Assembly (NCBI RefSeq): GCF_900105765.1
Contig: NZ_FNTX01000002.1
Coordinates: forward strand, 372,001 to 436,000
Reading direction: 5' to 3'
Length of the DNA stretch: 64,000 bases
Source: Ruania alba
GTDB lineage: Bacteria; Actinomycetota; Actinomycetes; Actinomycetales; Beutenbergiaceae
Part shown: piece by piece, positions 9,010 to 18,485 of the stretch
Position numbering within the stretch: the stretch's first letter is position 1
Layout: every line of letters begins with the position of its first letter
The notes under the pieces: generated by a model
Told to the model about the DNA's origin: nothing
The model's database searches: none
The model's input: only the letters and a program-made list of their open reading frames with translations
Translations under genes and position numbers: made by a program

Positions 9010-9633
9010 ATGAGCGAGCTCGATCATCTGGTGTACGCCGGTCCGGACCTGCAGGTATTGGTGGAGGAGGTGCATGAGCTCACCGGGGTACGCCCCGTGG
9101 CCGGCGGCAGCCACGAGGGGCGCGGCACCGCGAACGCACTCCTCGGGCTCGGCGAGGGCCGCTACCTGGAGCTGCTCGGCCCTGACCCGGAGCAGGGCGA
9201 GCCGGACCGGCCCAGGCCTCTCCGCGTGGACCAGGTGACCGCCCCCACGATGGTCGGGTGGGCGGTGCGGCCCACCGACATCGAGGCCGTCGCTGCCTCG
9301 GCGCGAGACTCGGTGTACGACCCGGGGCCGGTGGCACCGATGAGCCGGCGGACCACCGACGGCGACCTGCTCAGTTGGCGTCTCACCCCACCTGAGGGTG
9401 GGCTCGAGGGGGCCATCCCGTTCCTCATCGACTGGCAGGACACTCCGCACCCGTCCGGTGCACTGCCCGGGGTCGAACTGACGAGTCTCACCTTGGAGCA
9501 CCCCGATCCCGACCAGGTGCGTCCTGCCCTGGACGCACTCGGTGCGCTCGAGCTGGTGCAGTTGCGTGCCGGGGAGCGGCTGCGGATCGTGGCCGAGCTG
9601 GACACCCCGAGGGGGCTCGTGCACCTGGGCTGA
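9010..9633 (+). CDS. VOC / glyoxalase-like domain protein
   Basis: A 207-aa protein with the Glyoxalase_3-like arrangement. It has an N-terminal LDHLVYAGPDL strand with the metal-position His, GRYLELLGP about 45 residues later, and a second half with GVELTSLTLEHPDP. Related proteins are VOC-fold metal enzymes of undefined reaction. ATG 9010 is preferred over GTG 9001. It follows the SLC13 gene by only 15 bases, so the two may be co-transcribed; a hydrolytic or isomerising role on the transported anion is conceivable but unsupported. Confidence 0.75.
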   Translation: MSELDHLVYAGPDLQVLVEEVHELTGVRPVAGGSHEGRGTANALLGLGEGRYLELLGPDPEQGEPDRPRPLRVDQVTAPTMVGWAVRPTDIEAVAASARDSVYDPGPVAPMSRRTTDGDLLSWRLTPPEGGLEGAIPFLIDWQDTPHPSGALPGVELTSLTLEHPDPDQVRPALDALGALELVQLRAGERLRIVAELDTPRGLVHLG

Positions 9634-9681
9634 CGTACCTGGGCGCCCGGAACGCGGAGGCGACCGGACGCCGTCGGGAAA

Positions 9682-10734
9682 TCAGGGAAGGCGGGCGAAG
9701 GCCCGCTGCACGGACGCTTCCACGCGGGGGCCGAGCGGGCGGAACGGTTCGATCTCCACCGCACTCCCGGCGCTGCGGCCGCGGCGCCACAGCCCGATCA
9801 CCCGACCGCCCTTGACGATGGTGGAGCGGAACATCCCGTTGCCGCCCGGTACCAGCCGATCCAGGCGGTCCGGCGGCACCGCGAAGGAGCGGTCGACGTA
9901 GCCGAGCATGAACTCGTCGAACCCTGGCAGCAGCATCAGCCGGCTGGCGTCGCGGCGGTGCTCGGTGAGCAGGTCCGCCAGCCCTGGGTCCGCGTAGTAC
10001 GTCTCGCCGGCGGCCTCGAGGCGTTCGACCTTCCCGGCGATGCGGGCCAGGGAGGCGCGGATCGGCCCCAGCGGCAGCCCGAACCAGCGGGCGGCGTCAC
10101 GCTCGGTGGCCGGGCCGTGGCTGTGCAGGTAGCGGGTGAGCCACTCATCGAGCCCGGCATCCGGTCCGAGGTGGCGGGGTGCGGGGATCCAGTCCCGGCA
10201 GCGCACCACCAGCTGCTCGGTGCCGGACATCGGACCGAGGGTCAGCTCGCCGGCCCGGCAGAGCAGCCCGAGCAGGTGCACCGCGGTCTGGGAGTGGGTG
10301 AGCAGGTCGGCCTCGTTCCATCGGGCGAAGAGATCTGCGCGGCGCAGTTCCCGGCCCGCAAGCACCTCCTCAGCGATCTCGCCGGCCTGGACCAGGACGG
10401 GCTCGGTGATGCCGAGCTCGGCGTGCCGTTTCGCTGCTGCGGCGTCGGTGCGCGCCCCGGTGATCGCCGTCATCCAGCCCGCGTCCTCGGCCGGCACCAG
10501 GTGCAGCGTGCCGCGCATCGACCAGGTGCGCACGATCGCGCCCGCGTCGAGGGCAGCCCGCACGCTCTCGACGGTGCCATCCGTGCGCAGGGCGAGGGAC
10601 GTAAGCGCTCCGGGCAGGTCCTGCGCCTGCACGGCGCCCAGGTGCCCGACGGCGTCCGCCGGGCTGAGCAGGCGTGGCCCGGCCAGGCGGTGCGCGAGCA
10701 GGCGCAGGAGCGGTAGGTCGGCAACCCAGCTCAT
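9682..10734 (-). CDS. Winged-helix DNA-binding (HTH_42 / AlkZ-like) protein
   Basis: A 350-aa protein of the family that contains AlkZ, a DNA glycosylase that unhooks bulky adducts and crosslinks. The N-terminal RLAGPRLLSPADAVGHLGAVQAQD has the Gln-x-Gln catalytic signature at Q36/Q38, close to the Q37/Q39 pair of AlkZ, and the rest shows tandem winged-helix segments (RTWSMRGTLHLVPAED; PGFDEFMLGYVDRS). Whether this copy repairs alkylated bases or is one of the family's uncharacterised members cannot be told from sequence. ATG 10734 sits just before the divergent dienelactone hydrolase gene. Confidence 0.8.
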   Translation of the reverse strand: MSWVADLPLLRLLAHRLAGPRLLSPADAVGHLGAVQAQDLPGALTSLALRTDGTVESVRAALDAGAIVRTWSMRGTLHLVPAEDAGWMTAITGARTDAAAAKRHAELGITEPVLVQAGEIAEEVLAGRELRRADLFARWNEADLLTHSQTAVHLLGLLCRAGELTLGPMSGTEQLVVRCRDWIPAPRHLGPDAGLDEWLTRYLHSHGPATERDAARWFGLPLGPIRASLARIAGKVERLEAAGETYYADPGLADLLTEHRRDASRLMLLPGFDEFMLGYVDRSFAVPPDRLDRLVPGGNGMFRSTIVKGGRVIGLWRRGRSAGSAVEIEPFRPLGPRVEASVQRAFARLP

Positions 10735-10812
10735 GGGGCCAGTATTCACCAGGCGCCCCGATCGCGTGTGACGCCCATCGACGCCGACGCCAACCGGGTC
10801 CACAATGAGCCT

Positions 10813-11511
10813 GTGAGCGCGACACACGCAGACATCGTCACCGTTCCGACCGATGCCGGGGACATGCCGGTCCACCGCTGGCTCCCACCGGGCGGCACTG
10901 GGTCAGGAGTGCTGGTGCTCCAGGAGATCTTCGGCGTCAGCACCTACATCCGGGCTCGCTCCGCGGACCTGGCCGAGGCCGGGTACGTGGTGTACGCACC
11001 CGAGCTGTACCACCGCATCCCGGATGCCTCGGTGGACGAGGACGACGTGGACCGCGGGATCGAGCTCGCCGGGCAACTGCCGTGGGAGCACGCACTCACC
11101 GACGCCCGCACTGCCCTGGAGGCCCTGCACGCCGCCCAGGAACGCACCGGCGGTCTCGCGCTGCTGGGGTTCTGTTACGGCGGCGGTCTCGCCTTCAACC
11201 TCGCCGCACAGGTGCCGCCCGACGCCCTGGTCAGCTACTACGGCTCCGCGTTGCCGGGCCTGCTCGCGCTCGCACCGGAGGTGACGATGCCGAGCCTGCA
11301 CCACTTCGGCACCGCCGACACCTTCGTCCCGGCCGAGCAGATCGAGACGATCCGCCAGGCCGTCACCGCCGCGAACTCCTCGGCGGAGTTCGTCACCTAC
11401 GACGGCGCAGGGCACGCTTTCGACAATCCGTCACCGCTGTTCCACCACGAGCAGGCCTCCGCCGAGGCCTGGCAGCGCACGCTCGCCTTCCTCGCGGCTC
11501 ACCTGGGCTGA
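10813..11511 (+). CDS. Dienelactone hydrolase family protein
   Basis: A 232-aa alpha/beta hydrolase. The nucleophile is a Cys (C121) in GFCYGGG rather than Ser, as in carboxymethylenebutenolidase. The Asp (FGTADTFVP) and His (GAGHAFDNP) of the triad are in place. The N-terminal LVLQEIFGV with Glu is also typical of the family. The enzyme hydrolyses dienelactones from chlorocatechol or related esters; many actinobacterial paralogues have unknown substrates. GTG 10813 is chosen as start; no pathway partners flank it. Confidence 0.87.
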   Translation: MSATHADIVTVPTDAGDMPVHRWLPPGGTGSGVLVLQEIFGVSTYIRARSADLAEAGYVVYAPELYHRIPDASVDEDDVDRGIELAGQLPWEHALTDARTALEALHAAQERTGGLALLGFCYGGGLAFNLAAQVPPDALVSYYGSALPGLLALAPEVTMPSLHHFGTADTFVPAEQIETIRQAVTAANSSAEFVTYDGAGHAFDNPSPLFHHEQASAEAWQRTLAFLAAHLG

Positions 11512-11521
11512 GCCAGCGAGG

Positions 11522-11601
11522 CGGGCTCTTGTTCGAACGGGGTTCCGGCGTTCGAACGGCCTTCCGTGCGCCCGCAATCCCATTCGAATGACAGAAGCCC
11601 G
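11522..11601. terminator. Imperfect inverted repeat between convergent genes
   Basis: CGGGCTCTTGT..CGAACGGG (11522-11542) faces ATTCGAATGACAGAAGCCCG (11581-11601), pairing with a small bulge. Three further TTCGAA-containing blocks lie inside. It separates the dienelactone hydrolase gene from the convergent CopD-CtaG gene and is a plausible bidirectional terminator. Confidence 0.45.
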
Positions 11602-11636
11602 TTCGAGTGCGGGATGAGCGCCGGGGGAAGCCGCGC

Positions 11637-13706
11637 TCAGCCTTCGCGGCTCTCGCCCTTCGCCATCCGCTGCATCATCGCGTTGTAGGCCTCGAGCTCG
11701 GCGCCTGAGTTGCGGTCCGCGGCACGATCGACCCGCTTGGCCTCGCGCTGGTCGCTGCGCGCCCACATGATCGCCACCCCGATCGCGAGCGCCAGGGACG
11801 GGACCTCCCCGATCCCCCAGGTGATCTCGCCCCCCGTCTCCTGGTCCGCGAGCGCATCGACGCCCCACGGCAGACCCAGCGCACCGAAGTAGTCGGCAGC
11901 CAGCAGCGTTCCCATCGAGATGATCGCGATCCCGAAGAAGGCATGGAAGGCCATCGTGGCGAACAGCAGCACCAGGCGGAGCGGGTAGATCGGCCGGCGG
12001 GGACCCGGGTCCACCCCCACCAGGACGTTCACGAAGACATACCCGGCGAGGCTGAAGTGCACCACCATCGCGATGTGCCCGAGGTGCGTGGTCAGGGCGA
12101 GCTCGAACAGCGGGGTGAAGTAGAAGACGATCATCGAGCCGGCGAAGTTCACGGCCGCGATCACCGGGTGCGAGGCGAACCGCGCCCACCGGGAGTGGAC
12201 CACTGCGAGCAGCCATTCCCGTGGCCCGCGGGAACCGTCGGTCCGTCCCTCGAGCGCGCGCAGCGCGAGGGTGACCGGGGCACCGATCACGAACAGGATC
12301 GGCAGCACCATCACCATGCTCATGTGCTGGACCATGTGCGCGGAGAACAGGATCCGCCCGTACACGGCCGCACCCCCCAGGTTCACGTAGGCGAACCCGG
12401 CGCACCCCACCAGCCACACCACGGTCCGCGTGACCGGCCAGGTGTCGCCGCGGCGGCGCAGCCGCAGCACCCAGGTGAGATACACGACAGCGAGGGTCAC
12501 CGCGAGATAGGCGAACAGCAGGTCCGGGGTGCCCTGGGTGAACCATCGGCCCAACGTCGGCGGCGGGGGCACCGGCTGCTGGGAGAGTTCCTCGGCCGGG
12601 CTGAGGTTCTCCTGCGCTTCCTGCGGCACCGGAGGCCCGGTGTCCGCGAGCGCCACCGCGACACCCATGACGGCGCCCATCACCAGCACCTCGACGGCGG
12701 CCAACCGCCAGAATGCCCGAGGCGCACCGCCGTCGGGCCGTGGCTTCAGCTGAGGCACGGTACGTACCCGATGCAGGTAGCCGATCGCACCGAGACCGAC
12801 GAAGATCGCGATCTTCACCAGCAGCAGGGCGCCATAGGAGCCGAAGAACCCGTCCCAGCCGCCGAGGCGGAGCCAGGCGTTGGCCGCTCCGGAGACGCCC
12901 ACGCCCACGAAACACCACAGGGCGACGGCAGAGTAGCGGTGCACCGCGCTGGCGAGGTCGCGCCCGAGCCGGGGAGCGCTCAGACAGAGCACCATCAAGC
13001 CACCCACCCAGACGGCGGCGAACAGCAGGTGACCGAACATGCCGGACATCCCGAGCTCGTGATAGGCGCTGCCGGAGGCGTGCCCGGAGGTGGCGATGGG
13101 GATCAGCACGCTCATCGACAGCACCGCCGCGATCACGGTGGTGCCGTAGCCTGCCACGGCTACGCAGGCGATCGACGCCACAGCGGCCAGCACGGCAGCT
13201 ACCAGCGCGGCGCGGCCGGTCGAGAGCTCGGTGAGGTAGAAGACGAGCTCGTCGCCGAACCCCTCGCCACCGATCGACCGCCCCGCCACCGTGGCGTACC
13301 CGAACACGAGGTCGAGCACCAGTGCGCCGGCCCATACCGGGCCCGCCACCATCACCGCACGCGAGGCGATCCGCCACCCAGCCCCGTCCACCGCAGCCCG
13401 CGGCGCGCGCCGGCGCTCACCGGCCGATGCCGCGCCGCCCGGTGGGAGGGCGAACATCAGCAGCGCGAGCCCACCGAGCGTCACCGAGGCACTGAGTTGC
13501 CAGACCACCGTGAGCAGCGGGCGACCCCAGCGCACGATCGCGCCGGCGTCGGCGAGATCGGTGGGACCGGCAGCCCCGGAAAAGGCGAGGCCGAGCACGG
13601 AGGCGAGCATCGCCGTCGGGATCAACGCCCAGGCCGCCCAGGTGGCGCGCCGTGCTACCCCGGACGTGGGGCGGACGGACGAGGGCGCAACAGGTGGGGC
13701 GGACAC
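11637..13706 (-). CDS. CopD - CtaG fusion membrane protein
   Basis: A 689-aa polytopic protein. Residues ~75-330 form a CopD-like copper-resistance membrane domain (eight or so helices, with His-rich loops such as SGHASGSAYHELGMSGMFGHLLF). Residues ~385-640 form a CtaG (caa3 type) cytochrome c oxidase assembly domain with FSAHMVQHMSMVMVLP and FHAFFGIAI. The fused architecture is common in actinobacteria and links copper import to loading of the oxidase CuB centre. The GTG start at 13706 is divergent from the MoxR operon. The C-terminal ~50 residues are polar and cytosolic. Confidence 0.88.
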   Translation of the reverse strand: MSAPPVAPSSVRPTSGVARRATWAAWALIPTAMLASVLGLAFSGAAGPTDLADAGAIVRWGRPLLTVVWQLSASVTLGGLALLMFALPPGGAASAGERRRAPRAAVDGAGWRIASRAVMVAGPVWAGALVLDLVFGYATVAGRSIGGEGFGDELVFYLTELSTGRAALVAAVLAAVASIACVAVAGYGTTVIAAVLSMSVLIPIATSGHASGSAYHELGMSGMFGHLLFAAVWVGGLMVLCLSAPRLGRDLASAVHRYSAVALWCFVGVGVSGAANAWLRLGGWDGFFGSYGALLLVKIAIFVGLGAIGYLHRVRTVPQLKPRPDGGAPRAFWRLAAVEVLVMGAVMGVAVALADTGPPVPQEAQENLSPAEELSQQPVPPPPTLGRWFTQGTPDLLFAYLAVTLAVVYLTWVLRLRRRGDTWPVTRTVVWLVGCAGFAYVNLGGAAVYGRILFSAHMVQHMSMVMVLPILFVIGAPVTLALRALEGRTDGSRGPREWLLAVVHSRWARFASHPVIAAVNFAGSMIVFYFTPLFELALTTHLGHIAMVVHFSLAGYVFVNVLVGVDPGPRRPIYPLRLVLLFATMAFHAFFGIAIISMGTLLAADYFGALGLPWGVDALADQETGGEITWGIGEVPSLALAIGVAIMWARSDQREAKRVDRAADRNSGAELEAYNAMMQRMAKGESREG

Positions 13707-13858
13707 AGCCCGAGCCTAATCGGCCCGCGCCCGCTCGTTGGCTTCGTGGGTGCAGGGCCACGACCTCACGCCGGACCATGACGTCGGCTCAGGTCGGCGG
13801 TTACGTGCGATGGGCAGTCCTGCCCAGCGCCGGGCGGCGACGGGCCCAGGTCCGGCTG

Positions 13859-13864
13859 GCATAA
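13859..13864 (+). promoter_or_regulatory. Putative -10 element of the MoxR operon
   Basis: CATAAT lies about 40 bases before the ATG at 13904, in the 197-bp intergenic region shared with the divergent CopD-CtaG gene. No clear -35 is visible. Confidence 0.35.
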
Positions 13865-13903
13865 TCGCAGCGAGCACTTACCGTCGCCTCAGAGTGGGAG
13901 ATC

Positions 13904-14926
13904 ATGTCCAGCCCCGTTGCCTCACACTTGGCGCCGTCGACGTCAACGATCTCCTACGACGACATCCAGCGCGCGACAGAGCGCCTGAGCCACGTGGCGC
14001 GCGTCTTCGACCAGCGCATCGTGGGACAGCACGGCCTGCGCACCGCCCTGGTGAGCTGCCTGCTCGCGGGCGGGCACGTGCTCCTCGAGTCCGTGCCCGG
14101 GCTGGCGAAGACCACCGCCGCCCAGACGCTGGCCGACTCGGTCTCCGGCACCTTCCACCGCATCCAGTGCACGCCCGACCTGATGCCGAACGACATCGTC
14201 GGCACCCAGATCTACAACTACGCCACGGGTGAGTTCTCCACCCAGCTCGGGCCGGTGCACGCGAACATGGTGCTGCTGGACGAGATCAACCGGTCCTCGG
14301 CGAAGACCCAGTCGGCGATGCTCGAGGCGATGCAGGAGAAGCAGACCTCCATCGGCGGCGAGATCTTCCCGCTGCCGAAGCCTTTCATGGTGATGGCCAC
14401 GCAGAACCCCATCGAGGAGGAGGGCACGTACGTTCTCCCCGAGGCTCAGATGGACCGGTTCCTGATGAAGGAGGTGCTCACCTACCCGGCGCCGGACGAG
14501 GAGGTGGACATCCTCGAGATGATCCAGTCCGGTGCGATGAGCGCGGCCCTGACGGCGCAACCCATCTCCATCGAGGATGTCGAGTTCCTGCAGCGCCTGG
14601 TGCGTCAGGTGTACGTGGATACCTCGATCAAGCAGTACATCGTGGCGATCATCAACACCACCCGTGGCGGGGGGCCGCGGCCGCTGCCGAACCTGAACCA
14701 GCACGTCCGCGTCGGCGCCAGCCCGCGTGGTGGCATCGCGCTGATGCACCTCGCGCAGGCGCTGGCCCTGCAGGCCGGCCGCTCCTACGTGGTGCCCGAC
14801 GACGTCAAGCTGCTGCGGCACTCGGTGCTGCGGCACCGGATCGTGCGTACCTACGACGCCCTCGCGAACAATGTGGCACCGGAGTCGCTCATCGACGCCG
14901 TCTTCGCAGCCGTCCCCAGCCCCTGA
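13904..14926 (+). CDS. MoxR-family AAA+ ATPase
   Basis: A 340-aa MoxR ATPase. The Walker A loop is in the MoxR form ESVPGLAKTTAAQ (about residues 62-74) and Walker B is MVLLDEINR (about 121-129). The sensor regions FMVMATQNPIEEEGTY and PEAQMDRF follow. MoxR proteins act as chaperone-like ATPases working with VWA-domain partners to mature or load protein complexes. Exactly such partners follow: DUF58 and two VWA proteins. This is the first gene of a six-gene operon; a GGGAGA site precedes the start. Confidence 0.93.
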   Translation: MSSPVASHLAPSTSTISYDDIQRATERLSHVARVFDQRIVGQHGLRTALVSCLLAGGHVLLESVPGLAKTTAAQTLADSVSGTFHRIQCTPDLMPNDIVGTQIYNYATGEFSTQLGPVHANMVLLDEINRSSAKTQSAMLEAMQEKQTSIGGEIFPLPKPFMVMATQNPIEEEGTYVLPEAQMDRFLMKEVLTYPAPDEEVDILEMIQSGAMSAALTAQPISIEDVEFLQRLVRQVYVDTSIKQYIVAIINTTRGGGPRPLPNLNQHVRVGASPRGGIALMHLAQALALQAGRSYVVPDDVKLLRHSVLRHRIVRTYDALANNVAPESLIDAVFAAVPSP

Positions 14927-14985
14927 CCTGCAGCACCTGAGCCCTGGGCCCAGGCCCCCGCTGACCCGCAGAAGGAGAGTGTCGC

Positions 14986-15873
14986 GTGGCTTCGACGTCC
15001 CGCCTGGCGAAGGTCCGAGCACGGCTCGACCTGCCGACGGTGCGGCGCGCCTCGGGACTCCTCGAAGGGCGGCACCGGTCCATCTACTCCGGCCACGGCC
15101 AGGACTTCGACGAGATGGCCGAGTACCACATGGGCGACGACGTCTCCGACATCGACTGGAAGGCCAGCGCCTCCTACGGCGAGCCGGTGATCCGCCGGTT
15201 CGTGCGGGACTCCAACCTCGCCATGGTGGTGGCCGTGGACACCGGTCGGAACATGGGCGCCACAGCACCGGACGGCGGCTCGAAGGCGGAGATCGCCCAG
15301 TTCGCCGCCGAGATCGTGTGCTACCTCGCCAGGTCCCGCGGGGACACGGTGGCGCTGGTGGCCGGTGATTCCGAGCGGATCGTGCAGATCCCGGCACGCG
15401 GTGGCACCCAGCACATGGAGATGCTGCTGCGGCGGATCGAGGCGATGTTCGAGATCGACGCCCCGGCGAGCGACCTGAACCGGGTGCTGGACCGGATCCT
15501 GACCTGGTTCAACCGGCGATCGCTGGTAGTGCTGATCACTGATGAGGCCCGACCGCAGGCCGAGCACGAGCTGGGTCTGAAGCGGCTGCGCACCCGCCAC
15601 GAGGTGATGGTGGTGCAGGTGGGCGACGCCCTCCCGACAACCTTCGGGGACACCCCGATCGACGATGTCGACCGGCACCTGGAGATCCCCGAGTACTTGC
15701 GCTCGCACCAGGCCCTGGACTCTGAGGCGCGTGCAGCCGCGGAACGTCGGCGTCAGGACGTGGCCGCGATGCTGCGCCGACAGGGCGTGGAAGGCGTGAC
15801 CGCCAACAGCGAGGACGAACTCATCGACCGGCTGATCGACCTGCTCAGGAGGCAACGCCGTGTTCGCCGTTGA
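14986..15873 (+). CDS. DUF58 domain protein
   Basis: A 295-aa protein with the DUF58 signature near residues 25-75 (GRHRSIYSGHGQDF; EYHMGDDVSDIDWK) followed by a VWA-like fold. DUF58 proteins always accompany MoxR ATPases and are thought to be their VWA-type adaptors; substrates are mostly unknown. GTG 14986 has an AGAAGGAGAG ribosome site. Its 3' end overlaps the next gene by 14 bases, implying coupled translation. Confidence 0.9.
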   Translation: MASTSRLAKVRARLDLPTVRRASGLLEGRHRSIYSGHGQDFDEMAEYHMGDDVSDIDWKASASYGEPVIRRFVRDSNLAMVVAVDTGRNMGATAPDGGSKAEIAQFAAEIVCYLARSRGDTVALVAGDSERIVQIPARGGTQHMEMLLRRIEAMFEIDAPASDLNRVLDRILTWFNRRSLVVLITDEARPQAEHELGLKRLRTRHEVMVVQVGDALPTTFGDTPIDDVDRHLEIPEYLRSHQALDSEARAAAERRRQDVAAMLRRQGVEGVTANSEDELIDRLIDLLRRQRRVRR

Positions 15874-16384
15874 CCTCACCTCGGCCCCCGGGATCGCCAG
15901 CTCCCTGGCCCTGCCGGTGAGTACCGCGCCGATCAATGACCCAGTGCCGCCGGCCGCCTACTCCGCCTGGGTGTGGGTGGTGGGCCTGGTGCTGCTGGCC
16001 CTCATCGGTGCCTGGTACTGGTTCGTCTTCTACAACACCCGCAAGCGGCCCGCCGAGGACGACTCCGGCAGCCGGGACCGGTACGCCACCCTGCGCACCA
16101 GCATGCTCGGCCAGGTGGACGCGGCCGAGGCGCGCTATCGCGAGGGTGAGTCCGACCTGCGGACCCTGCACCTGGACCTGAACCACATCATGCGGGAGTT
16201 CGCCAACGGGCGGATGCGGATGGACACCAGCTCGCTGACGGTGCGCGAGATCGCTCGCCTGGAGGGCACCGACCGCCTGGTGAACCTGCTCGCCGAGTAC
16301 GAGGAGCCGGCGTTCGCCTCCGACTCCGACGCCGAGGCGCTCGCCGCCACGGAGAGCGCGCGGGCGGTGGTCCGCGAATGGTGA
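15860..16384 (+). CDS. Single-pass membrane protein of the MoxR operon
   Basis: A 174-aa protein with one transmembrane helix (about residues 36-56) and a cytosolic C-terminal helical region. Its position between DUF58 and the VWA genes is that of the DUF4381-like membrane subunit of Bat/MoxR operons, but I see no motif that proves that family. GTG 15860 overlaps the DUF58 gene, and its stop lies inside the start of the first VWA gene. Confidence 0.7.
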   Translation: MFAVDLTSAPGIASSLALPVSTAPINDPVPPAAYSAWVWVVGLVLLALIGAWYWFVFYNTRKRPAEDDSGSRDRYATLRTSMLGQVDAAEARYREGESDLRTLHLDLNHIMREFANGRMRMDTSSLTVREIARLEGTDRLVNLLAEYEEPAFASDSDAEALAATESARAVVREW

Positions 16385-17418
16385 GCAGTGTGTTGTTGCA
16401 CCCGTGGGCCCTGTGGGTGGTGCTCGGGGTGGTCCTGGTGGCCCTGGTGCTCGGCTGGTTCGCCCGGGCTGCGAAGCAGGAGAAGCGCCAGGTCACCTGG
16501 GTGGCGAATGCCGGCTACCTGCCCGACCTTCCTTCGTTCAAGTCGCGCCTGTCCCGGTACCGGGTGTTCCTGCTGTGCCTGGCTGTGGTGCTGTTCGGCT
16601 CCTCGATCGCCACCGGGTTCCTGGTGGCCCGGCCGGTGGACCGGGAGGTGCGCTCGGAGGAACTGGCCACCCGGGACATCGTGCTCTGCTTGGACGTCTC
16701 CGGCTCGATGATCGAGTACGACACCGAGATCGTGCAGCGTTTCCTGGAGCTGCTGCCCAGCTTCCACGGTGAGCGGATCGCGCTGTCCATCTACAACTCC
16801 ACCTCACGCACCGTGTTCCCGCTCACCGACGACTACACCTTGGTGGAGGAGCAGCTCACCGAGGCGGCCGAGGCGCTCGACTTCGACGTGGACTCCCTCG
16901 ACGACTACTCCTACGATGCGGCCGCCCTGGACCGGTTGCTCCAGTTCCTCGCGGGGACCGAGGGACTCGGGCAGGATGCCTCGTCCCTGGTGGGTGACGG
17001 TCTAGCCACCTGTGCGCTGGCATTCGACCTGGAGGACGAGGAACGCTCCCGGTCGATCATCATGGCCACGGACAACGAGGTGTTCGGCGAACCGCTGTAC
17101 ACGCTCCCGGAGGCGGCCGACCTGGTGGCCGAGCGGGACATCACCCTGCACGGCTTCTACGCGGGCGCTGTCACACCCGACTCGGCCGCCCAGCAGAAGG
17201 AGTACCAGGACGCGGTCGAGGCACACGGCGGGCTGTTCTACGCCAGTGACGATCCCGACGCGGTCTCTGGGATCGTCGACGAGATCTCCGCCCAGCAGGC
17301 AGCCGAGCTCGACGCGGATGCCGACGTGATCATCACCGATCGGCCGGAGAAGTACTTCGCTGCTCTGATGGGGCTGATCGGCCTGTACCTCCTCGCCGTG
17401 TGGAGGTTGCGCGCATGA
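16378..17418 (+). CDS. VWA-domain membrane protein (BatA-like)
   Basis: A 346-aa protein with N-terminal helices (about 5-25 and 60-80), a von Willebrand A domain carrying a complete MIDAS motif DVSGSM at residues 106-111, and a C-terminal helix (about 322-342). This is the BatA layout: the VWA domain lies outside the membrane and binds a divalent cation for protein contact. ATG 16378 overlaps the end of the previous gene; GTG 16381 is an alternative. The 3' end overlaps the second VWA gene as ATGA. Confidence 0.87.
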   Translation: MVSSVLLHPWALWVVLGVVLVALVLGWFARAAKQEKRQVTWVANAGYLPDLPSFKSRLSRYRVFLLCLAVVLFGSSIATGFLVARPVDREVRSEELATRDIVLCLDVSGSMIEYDTEIVQRFLELLPSFHGERIALSIYNSTSRTVFPLTDDYTLVEEQLTEAAEALDFDVDSLDDYSYDAAALDRLLQFLAGTEGLGQDASSLVGDGLATCALAFDLEDEERSRSIIMATDNEVFGEPLYTLPEAADLVAERDITLHGFYAGAVTPDSAAQQKEYQDAVEAHGGLFYASDDPDAVSGIVDEISAQQAAELDADADVIITDRPEKYFAALMGLIGLYLLAVWRLRA

Positions 17419-18485
17419 CTCTGCGAATGATGTGGCCCCTGTGGCTCACCCTGATCGTCTTCCTTCCGCTGCTGGCCCTCGCGGTCTGGAAGATCCGCAC
17501 CTCCCACGGCGAGCGCCGCCGGGACTGGCTGCGCCGCGGCGGCATCGTACTCACCGCCATGGTCATCGCGCTCACCCCGGCGATCCCTCGCACGCTCGAG
17601 GAGTCGCTGATCACGAACGTGGAGATGTACTTCGTGGTCGACCGCACCGGCTCCATGGCCGCCGAGGACTACGACGGCGAGCGCGCCCGCCTCGAGGGCG
17701 TGCAGGCCGATCTCGAGGCGCTGACCGAGGCGATGCCTGCAGCCAGGTACAGCATTCTCGCGTTCGACTCCCAGACCACCTCACAACTGCCGCTGACCAC
17801 CGACTCCCGTGCAGTGCGCGCCTGGGCGGACACGGTGAAGCAGGAGATCACGGCGTACTCGGCCGGATCGTCGATCGACCGGCCCCTGGACGCGCTCACC
17901 GAGACCTTGAACGGAGCGGCGGAGCGGAACCCGGAGAACGTGCGCCTGGTGTTCATCTTCTCCGACGGGGAGAACACGAACGGGTCCGACTCCCAGGCGG
18001 GCGAGTTCGCCTCGTTCGCCGACCTGAACCCGCTGGTGGACGGCGGTGCCGTGCTCGGCTACGGCACACCCGACGGCGGGACCATGCGCTCCTACGACGG
18101 CACCGACGGCACCGGCTTCGGCACCGACGCTCCGTACATCACCGACGAGAACGGTGATCCGGCGGTGTCGCGGATCGACGAGACGAACCTGCGTACCCTC
18201 GCCGACCAGCTGGGGGTGCAGTACGCGCACCGGATCACCCCGGACTCGGTGGACCCGCTCGTCGAGGACGTCGACGTGCAGCAGATCGCTGCCGACGGCC
18301 GCCGGGACCTGACCACCTACGAGGACGTGTACTGGCCGTTCGCGATCATCCTGGCACTGCTGCTCGCGTGGGAAGCCTGGGACCTGACCCGAGAGGTTCC
18401 GAAGTCCGGTCGCAAGCGACCGAAGAAGGATGACGACGAACCGGCCCGGGAGCCGGCCGGCGCCGGAGCAGGAGGTTCCCGATGA
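17415..18485 (+). CDS. Second VWA-domain membrane protein (BatB-like)
   Basis: A 356-aa protein with two N-terminal helices (about 8-24 and 37-52), a VWA domain with MIDAS DRTGSM at residues 76-81, and a C-terminal helix near 300-320 followed by a basic, Lys/Arg-rich cytosolic tail. It pairs with the VWA protein just upstream, to which it is ATGA-coupled; Bat-type systems use such pairs. ATG 17415 is chosen over an upstream GTG because it overlaps the previous stop. Confidence 0.85.
   Translation: MTLRMMWPLWLTLIVFLPLLALAVWKIRTSHGERRRDWLRRGGIVLTAMVIALTPAIPRTLEESLITNVEMYFVVDRTGSMAAEDYDGERARLEGVQADLEALTEAMPAARYSILAFDSQTTSQLPLTTDSRAVRAWADTVKQEITAYSAGSSIDRPLDALTETLNGAAERNPENVRLVFIFSDGENTNGSDSQAGEFASFADLNPLVDGGAVLGYGTPDGGTMRSYDGTDGTGFGTDAPYITDENGDPAVSRIDETNLRTLADQLGVQYAHRITPDSVDPLVEDVDVQQIAADGRRDLTTYEDVYWPFAIILALLLAWEAWDLTREVPKSGRKRPKKDDDEPAREPAGAGAGGSR

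Noticed and set aside
7153-9624. 823-codon minus-strand open frame over the SLC13 and VOC genes
   Set aside because: No ribosome site or recognisable domain; low-complexity His/Arg/Gly translation opposite two clear genes.
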